From Oleiagrimonas sp. C23AA (GTDB lineage: Bacteria > Pseudomonadota > Gammaproteobacteria > Xanthomonadales > Rhodanobacteraceae), in NCBI RefSeq assembly GCF_011759385.1, contig NZ_JAARLY010000013.1:1-64000 (forward strand): 64,000 nucleotides of DNA, written 5' to 3'. Below are positions 20,204 to 28,222 of this stretch, piece by piece. The translations under genes and the position numbers were made by a program. Position 1 is the first letter of the stretch. Every line of letters begins with the position of its first letter. The notes below the pieces were generated by a model, which had not been told where the DNA came from, ran no database searches, and worked only from the letters and a program-made list of their open reading frames with translations.

Positions 20204-20854
20204 TCAGCGCGGCGTGTAGGCGCGCAGGAACATCTCGACGGCGGCTTCGGCATTGGCCATCACTTCGCCTTCGAAGTCCTGACAGGACTTTTCCACGCAG
20301 CCAAACATGCGTCGGAAGTGCAGATCACCCTTCACCAGCGCATGGAACTGTGCGGCCGCACGGGAGGTGTCGGCAATATCCAGCTTGCCGGCCTCAACCA
20401 GGCGATCGAGAAAACCCTTCATCAGCACGTGTGCCCGCTCGGGACCTTCTTCCCACAGCAGGCGGCCCATCCTCGGGCTGCCATTGCGGCAGTCACTGGT
20501 GATGGCGCGCCATACACCGATCGACTCCGGACTGGTGGCCACCCGCGCATGATGGCGTGCCAGCTCCAGCAACGCCTCGCGCGGGGACACCTCCTCGGGC
20601 ACCGCGTACAGATGATCGGGCAGCACCTCCTGGCAACGCTGGCGAATGGCTTCGCGAAACAGCGTGTCCTTGTCGCCGAAATGGCTGTACACGGTCAGTT
20701 TGGAGACGCCGGCAGCACCCGCGACCGCATCCATGCTGGTGCCTTCAAAGCCCTTTTCGGTAAACAGGCGTTTGGCGGCCTCCAGGATAGCGGCGCGCTT
20801 TTCCATGTCTTTCGGACGGCCGGGTCCGGCGGTCTTGGATCGAACACGGCTCAT
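20204..20854 (-). CDS. TetR/AcrR family transcriptional regulator
   Basis: A 216-residue repressor-type regulator. The N-terminal helix-turn-helix is clear: ILEAAKRLFTEKGFEGTSMD, then VAGAAGVSKLTVYSHFGDKD. The C-terminal ligand domain (about residues 75-216) resembles the AcrR/TetR_C_33-like group with LLWEEGPERAHVLMKGFLDR. ATG at 20854 is preceded by GAAG; a GTG at 20872 with AAGG at good distance is an equally possible start. A small gene starts divergently at 20943, and the space between holds two GTATAC hexamers that could be operator elements. The ligand is unknown. Confidence 0.88.
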   Translation of the reverse strand: MSRVRSKTAGPGRPKDMEKRAAILEAAKRLFTEKGFEGTSMDAVAGAAGVSKLTVYSHFGDKDTLFREAIRQRCQEVLPDHLYAVPEEVSPREALLELARHHARVATSPESIGVWRAITSDCRNGSPRMGRLLWEEGPERAHVLMKGFLDRLVEAGKLDIADTSRAAAQFHALVKGDLHFRRMFGCVEKSCQDFEGEVMANAEAAVEMFLRAYTPR

Positions 20855-20942
20855 GGCGACTTCACAATTCACTGGACTACCTTTAGTATACGCACTGGTT
20901 CAATTATTTCCAGGGCACGTAAATGCCCTGCTTCTATCCTAT

Positions 20943-21272
20943 ATGTCTACAACGTATACGGAAATCAAACTGGAGCCGGCCTATCGGCAGGCACTTCGCA
21001 GTGTAGCGACCTGGCTCGAGCGCGCCGGTGGCGATGCCCGCCGCGCCGCTTTTGCCGCTCGCAGCGCGCTGGCCAATCTGACACTGGTGGACGGGGAGCG
21101 TCTGGCGCGCTGGCTGGCATGGCAATGCCTGGCCGCGCACAGCCAAGGCAACGTTTCGCTGCTCTCGCGCATCCAACGCCTGGATGGCGAGCTGGCGGCA
21201 CGAGTCAAGACCCAGTTGATGCGCCTGCCATTGGCCGCAGAGGTAACCTTGCCCATGCGCCGTAGCGCCTGA
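20943..21272 (+). CDS. Small protein of unknown function, divergent from tetR
   Basis: A 109-residue, mainly helical, mildly basic protein (for example AGGDARRAAFAARSALANLTLVDGERLARWL). No motif, signal peptide or membrane segment is recognisable. The ATG at 20943 has no good ribosome binding site; the open frame extends upstream over the antisense of tetR, so the true start could differ. It is 88 bases from the regulator's start and divergent, the usual place for a target of such a repressor, but this is inference. Confidence 0.5.
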   Translation: MSTTYTEIKLEPAYRQALRSVATWLERAGGDARRAAFAARSALANLTLVDGERLARWLAWQCLAAHSQGNVSLLSRIQRLDGELAARVKTQLMRLPLAAEVTLPMRRSA

Positions 21273-21438
21273 GCCGGAAATTTAAGGGGTAACAAGTCAC
21301 GCATGACTTACGTCAGGTACGCGCGATGACTTGTGGCACTTCGAGTGCGAGCATTCACCCGGCAGCCTTTGACATTGCCGGAAGGGCCGTAAAATCCTAT
21401 GATTTCTGGCCTTTTCCCCGCGCGTGGAAGCTTGAACG

Positions 21439-22098
21439 ATGACGATGAATTTCGACCTTGCCCGACAGAACATGGTGGAGAACCAGGTACGCACCTGGGA
21501 GGTGGTCAACCACCGCGTGCTGAACACCCTGACCGACGTGCGTCGCGAAGATTTCGTTCCGACCGCCTACCGCAACACCGCGTTCTCCGACGTGACGCTG
21601 CCGCTGGGCCACAACGAAGTCATGATGAAGCCGGTGCTCGAAGGCCGCGTGCTGCAGGCGCTGCTGCCGACCGACGAAGAGCGCGTGCTGGAAATCGGCA
21701 CTGGCTCGGGCTTCCTGACCGCCTGCCTGGCGCGCATGGCCAAGCACGTGACCAGCGTCGACATGCATGCCGATTTTGTTGACGCCGCGCAGACCCGCCT
21801 GGCCCAGGCCGGCATCGACAATGTCGCGTTGAGCGTGGCCGAAGCGGTCAACGGCTACACGCCTGACGGCGTTTTCGATGTCATCGCCGTGACCGGCGCG
21901 GTATACACCATTCCCGAGAAGTTCGTCCGTTGGCTCAAGCCCGGCGGCCGCATGTTCGTTATCCGCGGCACCTCGCCAGCAATGGAGGCGGTGCTGCTGC
22001 ACCATGAAGGCGAAGGCCGCTTCCGTATCGAAAGCCTGTTCGAGACCGATCTTCCCTACCTTGCCCACGCTGCCGAGCCAAAGCGTTTCACGCTCTGA
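21439..22098 (+). CDS. Protein-L-isoaspartate O-methyltransferase family protein
   Basis: A 219-residue SAM-dependent methyltransferase of the PCMT family. It has MVENQVRTWEVVNHRVL at the N-terminus, VRREDFVPTAYRNTAFSD, the SAM motif RVLEIGTGSGFLTACLA (about residues 81-97), and LKPGGRMFVIRG. Canonical Pcm repairs isoaspartate in aged proteins. This tolC-linked version, common in Xanthomonadales and Pseudomonas relatives, is shorter at the C-terminus and its substrate is unproven. tolC starts 43 bases downstream, so the two are probably co-transcribed. Confidence 0.88.
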   Translation: MTMNFDLARQNMVENQVRTWEVVNHRVLNTLTDVRREDFVPTAYRNTAFSDVTLPLGHNEVMMKPVLEGRVLQALLPTDEERVLEIGTGSGFLTACLARMAKHVTSVDMHADFVDAAQTRLAQAGIDNVALSVAEAVNGYTPDGVFDVIAVTGAVYTIPEKFVRWLKPGGRMFVIRGTSPAMEAVLLHHEGEGRFRIESLFETDLPYLAHAAEPKRFTL

Positions 22099-22141
22099 CC
22101 GGTGGCACTGACAAAGTGACACAATGCCGATGAGGCCGATC

Positions 22142-23512
22142 ATGCGCTTTAAGTTGCTGCCCATTGCCCTGGCCCTGACCGTGGCCCCCATGTTTGCGCA
22201 TGGCGAGGACCTGATGCAGGCCTACCGTCAGGCGCTGGCCAATGACCCGACGCTTGCCCAGTCCAGCGCCGAACAGAAAATCAGCCACGAAGGTGTGGTG
22301 CAGGCCCGATCGGTGCTGTTGCCACAGATCAGCGCCGGGATGAGCCTGCAGCAGAGCAGCAGTACCGGCAGCAGCAATTACGGCAGCAACGTGGTCATTG
22401 ACCCGAGCACCGGCCTGCCACTGTCCAACCAGCCGACCACCGATTACGGACATACGCGCCAGCGCTCGATCTCGGGCACGCTCAGCCAGAGCATTGTTGA
22501 TCTGAGCCAATGGGCGGACCTGGCCAGCGCCAAGTCCTCGCAGAAGGCACAGACGGCCAGCTACAACGCCGCCGTGCAGGATCTGATGGTGCGCGTGGCC
22601 GAAGCCTACTTCAATGTACTGACGGCCGAGGATTCGCTGAAGTTCGCCAAGGCCTACGAGCAGTCGCTGAACCGTCAGCTGGAGCAGGCGCGCCAGCGCT
22701 TCAAGGTGGGCCTTTCGGCCATCACCGATGTGCAGGATGCCAAGGCCCAGCACGACTCGGCCGTGGCCCAGGTGATCGCCGCCAAGAACTCGCTGGACGA
22801 TGCACGTGAGGCGCTGACGCAGATCACCGGCCAGCCGGCCGAGCACCTGAAACAGTTGCGCGATGACCTGCCGCTGACGCCGCCGGCGCCGAACAAGCTG
22901 TCGGACTGGGTCAAGACCGCATTGAGCAACAACCCGTCAGTGCAGGCGCAGCAGTACAACGTCGATGCCGCCGATCATTCCATCGACGCGGCGCGTGCCG
23001 GCCACCTGCCGACGATCAGCGCCTCGGTCAGCTATGGCAAGTCCTCCACCTGGACCGAAAACGGCGACTACCACTCGCATACGCCCAGCCACACCACCAT
23101 CGGGCTGACGCTGAGCGTGCCGATCTTCTCCGGCGGCTACACGCAATCACGCGTGCGTCAGGCAATCTACAGCCGCGACTCGTCCAAGGACGCGTTGGAG
23201 GCCCAGCGCCGCCTGACGGTGCGCAACACCCGCAACTACTATCGCTCGGTGCTGGCTGGCATCAGCCAGGTGCGCGCCACCAAGGCTGCGGTGACTTCCT
23301 CCAAGAGCGCGCTGGATGCCACCCAGGCCGGTTTCGAGGTTGGTACGCGCAATATCGTCGACGTGCTGAACTCGCAGCAGGAAGTGACCAACGCGCAGAG
23401 CAACTACTCGCAGGCCCGTCACCAGTACGTATTGGACAAACTGCTGCTCAAACAGGCCGCCGGCACGCTTCAGCCGCAGGATCTGCAGTCGGTCAACGCA
23501 CTGCTGCAGTAA
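22142..23512 (+). CDS. tolC: TolC family outer-membrane efflux protein
   Basis: Outer-membrane channel of 456 residues for type I secretion and tripartite efflux pumps. Signal peptide residues 1-22 (MRFKLLPIALAL...AHG), then two repeats of the OEP fold: EDLMQAYRQALANDPTLAQS and LSDWVKTALSNNPSVQAQQYN, each followed by long helices. GVVQARSVLLPQISAG and GLTLSVPIFSGGYTQSRV are typical. The start at 22142 follows GAGG; an ATG 18 bases upstream lacks this. An intrinsic terminator follows. Confidence 0.95.
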   Translation: MRFKLLPIALALTVAPMFAHGEDLMQAYRQALANDPTLAQSSAEQKISHEGVVQARSVLLPQISAGMSLQQSSSTGSSNYGSNVVIDPSTGLPLSNQPTTDYGHTRQRSISGTLSQSIVDLSQWADLASAKSSQKAQTASYNAAVQDLMVRVAEAYFNVLTAEDSLKFAKAYEQSLNRQLEQARQRFKVGLSAITDVQDAKAQHDSAVAQVIAAKNSLDDAREALTQITGQPAEHLKQLRDDLPLTPPAPNKLSDWVKTALSNNPSVQAQQYNVDAADHSIDAARAGHLPTISASVSYGKSSTWTENGDYHSHTPSHTTIGLTLSVPIFSGGYTQSRVRQAIYSRDSSKDALEAQRRLTVRNTRNYYRSVLAGISQVRATKAAVTSSKSALDATQAGFEVGTRNIVDVLNSQQEVTNAQSNYSQARHQYVLDKLLLKQAAGTLQPQDLQSVNALLQ

Positions 23513-23543
23513 GCATGAAGTCCGACCGCGCTTTGCGCGGCAT

Positions 23544-23574
23544 GAAAAAGGGCGCCCCGCGGCGCCCTTTTTTT
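23544..23574 (+). terminator. Intrinsic terminator between tolC and waaA
   Basis: Stem AAAAGGGCGCC pairs with GGCGCCCTTTT around CCGC, followed by further T residues. The A-rich left arm gives a U-run on the minus strand too, so it can end both convergent genes, tolC and waaA. Confidence 0.92.
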
Positions 23575-23605
23575 GTATCTGCCAAACGCTCTCGGTGCAC
23601 GACTG

Positions 23606-24874
23606 TCAGCGCGCTGCCAGTACCTGTTCGACCAGCCCCATAATGCGCCCGACCGCGCCGCGCTCGCGATCGAACACCACGCAGGCAGCTTCCCCCATGC
23701 GCTCACGTGATAGCGTATCTTCCAACAGTGACAGCACGGCTCCAGCCAAGGCATCGGCATCGGCCACGCGCCGCGCGCCACCTTCATCAACCAGCGCTTC
23801 GGTGATGTTGTCGAAATTGAAGGTATAAGGCCCGACCAGCACCGGTCGCCCCAGTGCCGCCGGCTCCAGCACATTGTGACCGCCGATGGCGACCAGGCTG
23901 CCGCCAACGAAGGCAACGTCCGCGGCTGCGTAAAAACGCATCAGCTCGCCCATGGCATCGATCAGGAAGCACTGTGTACCCGGCCCCGGCTCGCCATCAC
24001 CACTGCGCGTGGCCAGGGCAATGCCATGCTCACGCACCACCTGCTCGACACCGCGAAAGCGCTCGGGATGGCGCGGCGCCAGCAACAGCAACGCATCCGG
24101 GTGCGCCTGTAGTACGCGACGATGCGCCTGCAGTACAGCCACTTCCTCGCCTTCGTGCGTGCTCGCCGCCATCCATACCGGACGCGTCCGACCCCAGCGC
24201 TCACACAACTCGGCACCTTCCAGCATGGCCTCGCGCGGCAATGGCATGTCGAACTTCAGATTGCCGGCCACCGTCAAACCACCTGGATCGGCGCCCAGCA
24301 ACCGATAGCGCGCCGCATCACAGCGCGACTGCGCAGCCACATAGGTGACGCAGCTCAGCGCATCACGGACCAGCCCGCGCGCCGGCGCATAGCCGCGCAA
24401 CGAGCGCGCCGACAGGCGCGCGTTGGCGATCATCAGCGCCACGCCGTGATCACGGCAGGCGAAATACAGGTTCGGCCAGATTTCCGTTTCCACGATCACG
24501 CCCAGGCGCGGTCGCACCCGGCGCAGGAAGCGGCGTACCGAAAACGGCAGATCGTAGGGCAGGTAGACGTGGAATACGCGCTCGCCAAACAACTGGCGCA
24601 CACGCTCCGAGCCGGTCGGCGTCACCGTGGTCACCACCAGCGGCCAATCCGGATACTGCGCCAGCATGGCGTTGATCAGCGGCTCGGCAGCATTGACCTC
24701 ACCCAGCGACACCGCATGCACCCAGAGGCTGGAAGTAAAGCGCGGACGGCGGAACAACCCGAAGCGCTCGCGCCAGCGCTTGTGGTAATCGCCATAGCGC
24801 ACGCCCCGCGCCATCAGGCGCAGCAAAAACAGCGGCGTGGCCAGGTACATGGCCAGGGTATACAGCAATCGCAA
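23606..24874 (-). CDS. waaA: 3-deoxy-D-manno-octulosonic acid (Kdo) transferase
   Basis: Transfers Kdo from CMP-Kdo to lipid IVA at the inner membrane, the first step of LPS core assembly. Visible are RERFGLFRRP, LWVHAVSLGEVNAAEPLI (with the catalytic Glu), VETEIWPNLYFAC, GNLKFDMPLP and GGSLVAIGGHNVLEPAALG near the C-terminus. I place the start at a TTG (24874, reading LRLLYTL, about 422 residues) because a TATACT box (plus 24904-24909) lies inside any longer reading and the family begins here. ATGs at 24919 and 24928 are alternatives. Confidence 0.93.
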   Translation of the reverse strand: MRLLYTLAMYLATPLFLLRLMARGVRYGDYHKRWRERFGLFRRPRFTSSLWVHAVSLGEVNAAEPLINAMLAQYPDWPLVVTTVTPTGSERVRQLFGERVFHVYLPYDLPFSVRRFLRRVRPRLGVIVETEIWPNLYFACRDHGVALMIANARLSARSLRGYAPARGLVRDALSCVTYVAAQSRCDAARYRLLGADPGGLTVAGNLKFDMPLPREAMLEGAELCERWGRTRPVWMAASTHEGEEVAVLQAHRRVLQAHPDALLLLAPRHPERFRGVEQVVREHGIALATRSGDGEPGPGTQCFLIDAMGELMRFYAAADVAFVGGSLVAIGGHNVLEPAALGRPVLVGPYTFNFDNITEALVDEGGARRVADADALAGAVLSLLEDTLSRERMGEAACVVFDRERGAVGRIMGLVEQVLAAR

Positions 24875-24903
24875 GCAGGTGCCCCGGAGTCGGATGACGG
24901 GCC

Positions 24904-24909
24904 AGTATA
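24904..24909 (-). promoter_or_regulatory. Probable -10 box for waaA
   Basis: TATACT on the minus strand, about 30 bases before the preferred TTG start of waaA. The -35 region at the expected distance (CTTCAT) is poor, so confidence is moderate. Confidence 0.35.
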
Positions 24910-24953
24910 ACGGCGCCATGGTAAGCATGAAGGGCCGTCATGACCTCATCATG

Positions 24954-24982
24954 TTGACATTCGGCCAATGACAGCGCATCGT
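24954..24982 (+). promoter_or_regulatory. Possible promoter of the waaA-lpxL intergenic RNA
   Basis: A perfect -35 hexamer TTGACA (24954-24959) is followed 17 bases later by CATCGT (24977-24982), which matches the -10 consensus at only three positions. The placement suits the orphan terminator downstream. Confidence 0.35.
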
Positions 24983-24988
24983 CGAGCC

Positions 24989-25170
24989 TGTGCATCGCAC
25001 CCGATGCGCACGGTTCGTGTGCCAACTGCACCCGACCCGACCGCCCCGCCCCGCCGTGAGGCGCGGAAGGTTGGTTTCCACGCTGGCAACACCCATAAAA
25101 CCATCGGCGTGACTCGTGGACACGTCTCCCCAGACCTTTAACGCCACCGTGACTCCCGGCGGCGTTTTTT
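24989..25170 (+). ncRNA. Candidate small RNA between divergent waaA and lpxL
   Basis: No protein gene fits here, but a strong plus-strand intrinsic terminator (25140-25170) has no plus-strand gene in front of it, because waaA points the other way. Upstream are several hairpins: GCGCAC/GTGTGC near 25007-25024, GCG-GGAA/TTCC-CGC at 25061-25083 with one internal mismatch, and CGTG/CACG near 25108-25124. Together they would give a structured RNA of about 180 bases. It does not match 6S, 4.5S, tmRNA or RNase P as I know them. The 5' end is a guess. Confidence 0.45.
25140..25170 (+). terminator. Orphan intrinsic terminator upstream of lpxL
   Basis: Stem AACGCC-A-CCG pairs with CGG-C-GGCGTT around the loop TGACTCC, followed by a run of T to 25170. 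It stands 42 bases before the lpxL start and behind the start of the divergent waaA. It could end a small RNA or attenuate a long lpxL leader. Confidence 0.85.
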
Positions 25171-25193
25171 ATGCCGGGAACAAGCGTGCACGC

Positions 25194-25202
25194 TGCTACA
25201 AT
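25194..25202 (+). promoter_or_regulatory. Extended -10 promoter, lpxL probably leaderless
   Basis: TGCTACAAT forms an extended -10 element whose start point would fall at about 25208-25209, only 3-4 bases before the ATG at 25212. No ribosome binding site precedes the ATG. Confidence 0.5.
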
Positions 25203-25211
25203 CGCCGATCC

Positions 25212-26138
25212 ATGCCTGGTGCCAAGCGACCGACATTCCAAGCCGCCCTGCTGGCCCCGAAACACTGGCCGGCCTGGATTGGCGTGGGTCTACTATGGCT
25301 ACTGGCACGCCTGCCGTTTGGCGCGCTGATGGCACTCGGGCGCGGCCTGGGCACGCTGGCGCGGGTGCTCAACCGACAGCGTCGGCATATCGCACGACGC
25401 AACATCGAATTGTGCTTTCCCGAGCTTTCGACCCGGCAACAACAGGCATTGGTACGCGCCAACCTGCGTGATGTGGGCCTGATGCTGATGGAATTTGCGC
25501 TGGGCTGGCTCGCCAGCGACAAGGCGGTGGCGCGCATTCCGGTGCGCGTAGAGGGTCTGGAGCACCTCGAGCAAGCGCGCCGCGCGGGCCGTGGCGTGCT
25601 GCTGGTCGGCGGTCACTTCTCTCATCTGGAGCTGTGCGCGCGGCTGGTCTCCAGTCGCATCCGCATCGCCGGCATGTATCGGCGCATGGACTCCGACGTG
25701 TTCGAGTGGACCGTGCTTCGCGCGCGCCTGGGGTACGCCGAAGCCATGTTCGACAAGGACGACCTGCGCGGCACGGTGCGCTACCTCAAAAAAGGCGGCA
25801 CGCTCTGGTACGCGCCCGACCAGGACATGCGCAGCAAGGACAACGTTTTCGTGCCCTTTCTGGGCGTGCCGGCGGCCACCATCACCGCCACCCATCATCT
25901 GGCGCGGCTTTCCGGTGCGCAGGTGATCCCCTTCTTCCATCGTCGCCTGCCCGGCAAGGGTGGCTACGTGCTGCGACTGGAAGCTCCGCTGGAGCCATTT
26001 CCCACCGGTGACGCGCGCGCGGACACGGCGCGCGTCAACCGCGCCATCGAGCAGATGGTGCGCGAGGCCCCTGAGCAATACCTGTGGGTGCACAAGCGCT
26101 TCAAGACGCGCCCGCCGGGCGCGCCGAAGGTCTACTGA
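25212..26138 (+). CDS. lpxL: Lipid A biosynthesis lauroyl-type acyltransferase
   Basis: Membrane-bound late acyltransferase (HtrB/LpxL/LpxP family, 308 residues) that adds a secondary acyl chain to Kdo2-lipid IVA. It has one N-terminal hydrophobic segment (about residues 17-40), the catalytic H-x4-E motif HFSHLE at 135-140, GMYRRMDSDVFEW, and YAPDQDMRSKDNVFVPFLGVPA. The C-terminus PEQYLWVHKRFKTRP is typical. The start at 25212 gives the family length; the frame runs upstream through the terminator, so longer starts are unlikely. Its last 7 bases overlap the convergent glycosyltransferase gene. Confidence 0.93.
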   Translation: MPGAKRPTFQAALLAPKHWPAWIGVGLLWLLARLPFGALMALGRGLGTLARVLNRQRRHIARRNIELCFPELSTRQQQALVRANLRDVGLMLMEFALGWLASDKAVARIPVRVEGLEHLEQARRAGRGVLLVGGHFSHLELCARLVSSRIRIAGMYRRMDSDVFEWTVLRARLGYAEAMFDKDDLRGTVRYLKKGGTLWYAPDQDMRSKDNVFVPFLGVPAATITATHHLARLSGAQVIPFFHRRLPGKGGYVLRLEAPLEPFPTGDARADTARVNRAIEQMVREAPEQYLWVHKRFKTRPPGAPKVY

Positions 26139-26899
26139 CCGCGGCGCCGTGCGCGACGTGCCTCATGCAACTTGGCGTATTTCAAAAACACATAGAACGC
26201 GCCACTGACACTGGCAATGAATCCGGCCCAGCCGCTCAGGAAATAGCGCTTGATCAGGTACTGGCGCAGGAAAAACACCGGCGGATAGAACACCATGCGC
26301 AGCCCGGTGAAGCGCTGGCGACGGCGCAGCTTGTCCACCACCAGACCGGATGAATAACGGTTGATCTTCTCCACCCGTGTTTCGATGTCGGCATCACCGT
26401 CGTTGACGAAGTCGGCCCACCACAGCGTGCGCACAGGACCGGTTGCCTCGACAGCCGCATGCACCGGCGTGGCGTTCATGCGCGCGCGGCGGCGGTCGAA
26501 CAGGCGCAGATGCCCGTTGCGATGGCTCAAGCGATGCTGCACGCCCCAGAACATGCGTTCGCGACGCGGAAGACGGAAGCCCGCCACGCGCGGCGCCACC
26601 AGCGCCTGCTCGATGACCTGCCGCGTGCCCGGCGACAGCACTTCGTCGGCATCCAGATTGAGCACCCAATCGTGGCGCGCCATGTCGATGGCACGCTGCT
26701 TCTGCGGGCCGAAATCGTCAAACGGGTGATGCTCGATGCGAGCGCCATGGCGCTCGGCGATCGTCAGCGTGTCGTCGGTGGAGCCCGAGTCGAGCACCAC
26801 GATCTCCTCGGCCCAGTCGACCTCGACCAGGCAACGCTCCAGGGTGTCGGCGTTGTTGAAGGTGATCAGCACCACCGACAGCGGTTCACGCACCTTCAT
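26132..26899 (-). CDS. Glycosyltransferase family 2, WaaE/KdtX-like
   Basis: A 255-residue GT-A-fold enzyme resembling the WaaE/KdtX core beta-1,4-glucosyltransferases. Visible are SVVLITFNNADTLERCL, VVLDSGSTDDTLTIAE, FGPQKQRAIDMARHDWVLNL and the metal-binding DADE in LNLDADEVLSP, followed by the lipid-side YSSGLVVDKLRRRQRFTGLR and a C-terminal hydrophobic segment (VFFLRQYLIKRYFLSGWAGF). It would add a sugar to the LPS inner core at the cytoplasmic membrane face. Its start overlaps the stop of the upstream ligase gene by 4 bases, so they form one operon. Confidence 0.88.
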   Translation of the reverse strand: MKVREPLSVVLITFNNADTLERCLVEVDWAEEIVVLDSGSTDDTLTIAERHGARIEHHPFDDFGPQKQRAIDMARHDWVLNLDADEVLSPGTRQVIEQALVAPRVAGFRLPRRERMFWGVQHRLSHRNGHLRLFDRRRARMNATPVHAAVEATGPVRTLWWADFVNDGDADIETRVEKINRYSSGLVVDKLRRRQRFTGLRMVFYPPVFFLRQYLIKRYFLSGWAGFIASVSGAFYVFLKYAKLHEARRARRRGQ

Positions 26900-28161
26900 G
26901 CGTCAAACGCCTCATCCGGCTGCACGGTCAGCGCTGCGCACCACAGCGACAACAGCCACCAGAACAACAGCCCCCACCACGCCGAATAGAAGGCCAGGTG
27001 CGTATTCAAGGGAAACACCGTGACCGCCAATGCCACCGTGGCCGGAAACGCCTGCGCGCGGGCCATCGGCCCCACCTGGCGCCAGCAGCGCAGCGCCAGA
27101 ACGGCGCCAGCCAGCCACATAAGAAGCCCCAGTACACCACTGCCGGTAGCCACTTCCAGCACCAGCTGGTGGGCATGACAGGCACCCTGGCCCTTGCCGC
27201 ACGATTCCTCACTGACCACGAAGTGATCGTTACTGGGCGCGTAGTGCGGATAGGCGTAACGGAAGCTGCGAACCCCCACGCCGTTGATCGGATGCGCCTT
27301 GAACATGCGCCAGGCCGTAGACCAGATATCCAGCCGCCCGCTGGAAGCTGTGTTGATGGCCTGCTCGGAACCAGCAAACACCAACAGCGTGCGCTGCATG
27401 CGCGCCTCGAAACGCGGCGAGGTTTTCCAGGCCAGTGCGCCACCCGTCCCTGCCACCAGCAATGCGAGCACGGCCCACAGCGCAAAACGCCGGATGGAGC
27501 CTGCCGCGCGCCAGGCGAACATCACGACCGCGAGCGCGTAGGTCAACCAGGCCGCGCGTGAACCGGCCATCAGAATCGGCCCCAACACGAACACCACTGC
27601 CAGGCCCAGTCCACGCCAGCCCCAGCGCCGCTGCGCCTCGGCCAGCACGAATGGCGACAGCGAGGCCAGCACCGGTCCCAGCTTCATGTCGCCGGCGCCG
27701 AAAATGCCGGTAATGCGCTCAGGCCCGGCGTGCCCGCCCAGGCTCCACCCGGTCAGCATTTGCACCCAAGCATCGAGCGTCCAGAACGCCACCAGCGCGG
27801 CCATGGCCAACTGCAGCACCTGCCAGCGTGAACGCCGGCGCACCGCAAAGCAGATATACACGCCCAGCGGTGCAAAGCGCAGGATGGCGGCGACCGTACC
27901 CCAAGTCTTTCCCGGCGCTACCGCATCGAAGGCCGAGACCAGGGCCGCCGCAAAATACGCCGCAAATAGCCACAGCATCAAACGTGCGCCGGGATGGCCG
28001 GCCAAGGCCCGTGGCACGCGCGCCAACAACAGCACCGCGCCGATGGTGCACAGCAAGGTGCCCAGCTCGGAGCTACGCCCGATCGGCAGCAGCGCCGGCA
28101 CCAGCCACACCGGCAGCAACGGCGAGCGCAATGCCTGCTTCAGGCGCACGGCAAGATTCAT
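26896..28161 (-). CDS. O-antigen ligase / polymerase family membrane protein
   Basis: A 421-residue protein with 10-12 hydrophobic segments and the Wzy_C/WaaL-type large periplasmic loop. The loop carries SGRLDIWSTAWRMFKAHPIN, GVGVRSFRYAYPHY and CHAHQLVLEVATGSGVLGL, including the conserved Arg and His used by O-antigen ligases. The enzyme would join O-antigen or another undecaprenyl-linked glycan to lipid A-core. Ligase versus polymerase cannot be decided by eye; its place between core glycosyltransferases favours ligase. The ATG at 28161 was chosen since the hydrophobic core starts just after it. Confidence 0.83.
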   Translation of the reverse strand: MNLAVRLKQALRSPLLPVWLVPALLPIGRSSELGTLLCTIGAVLLLARVPRALAGHPGARLMLWLFAAYFAAALVSAFDAVAPGKTWGTVAAILRFAPLGVYICFAVRRRSRWQVLQLAMAALVAFWTLDAWVQMLTGWSLGGHAGPERITGIFGAGDMKLGPVLASLSPFVLAEAQRRWGWRGLGLAVVFVLGPILMAGSRAAWLTYALAVVMFAWRAAGSIRRFALWAVLALLVAGTGGALAWKTSPRFEARMQRTLLVFAGSEQAINTASSGRLDIWSTAWRMFKAHPINGVGVRSFRYAYPHYAPSNDHFVVSEESCGKGQGACHAHQLVLEVATGSGVLGLLMWLAGAVLALRCWRQVGPMARAQAFPATVALAVTVFPLNTHLAFYSAWWGLLFWWLLSLWCAALTVQPDEAFDA

Positions 28162-28222
28162 CGATACATCCGCGGAAAAGTAACCGAAGCGGCCATTGTA
28201 GGCATCGCCGGCACGCTCGGCA

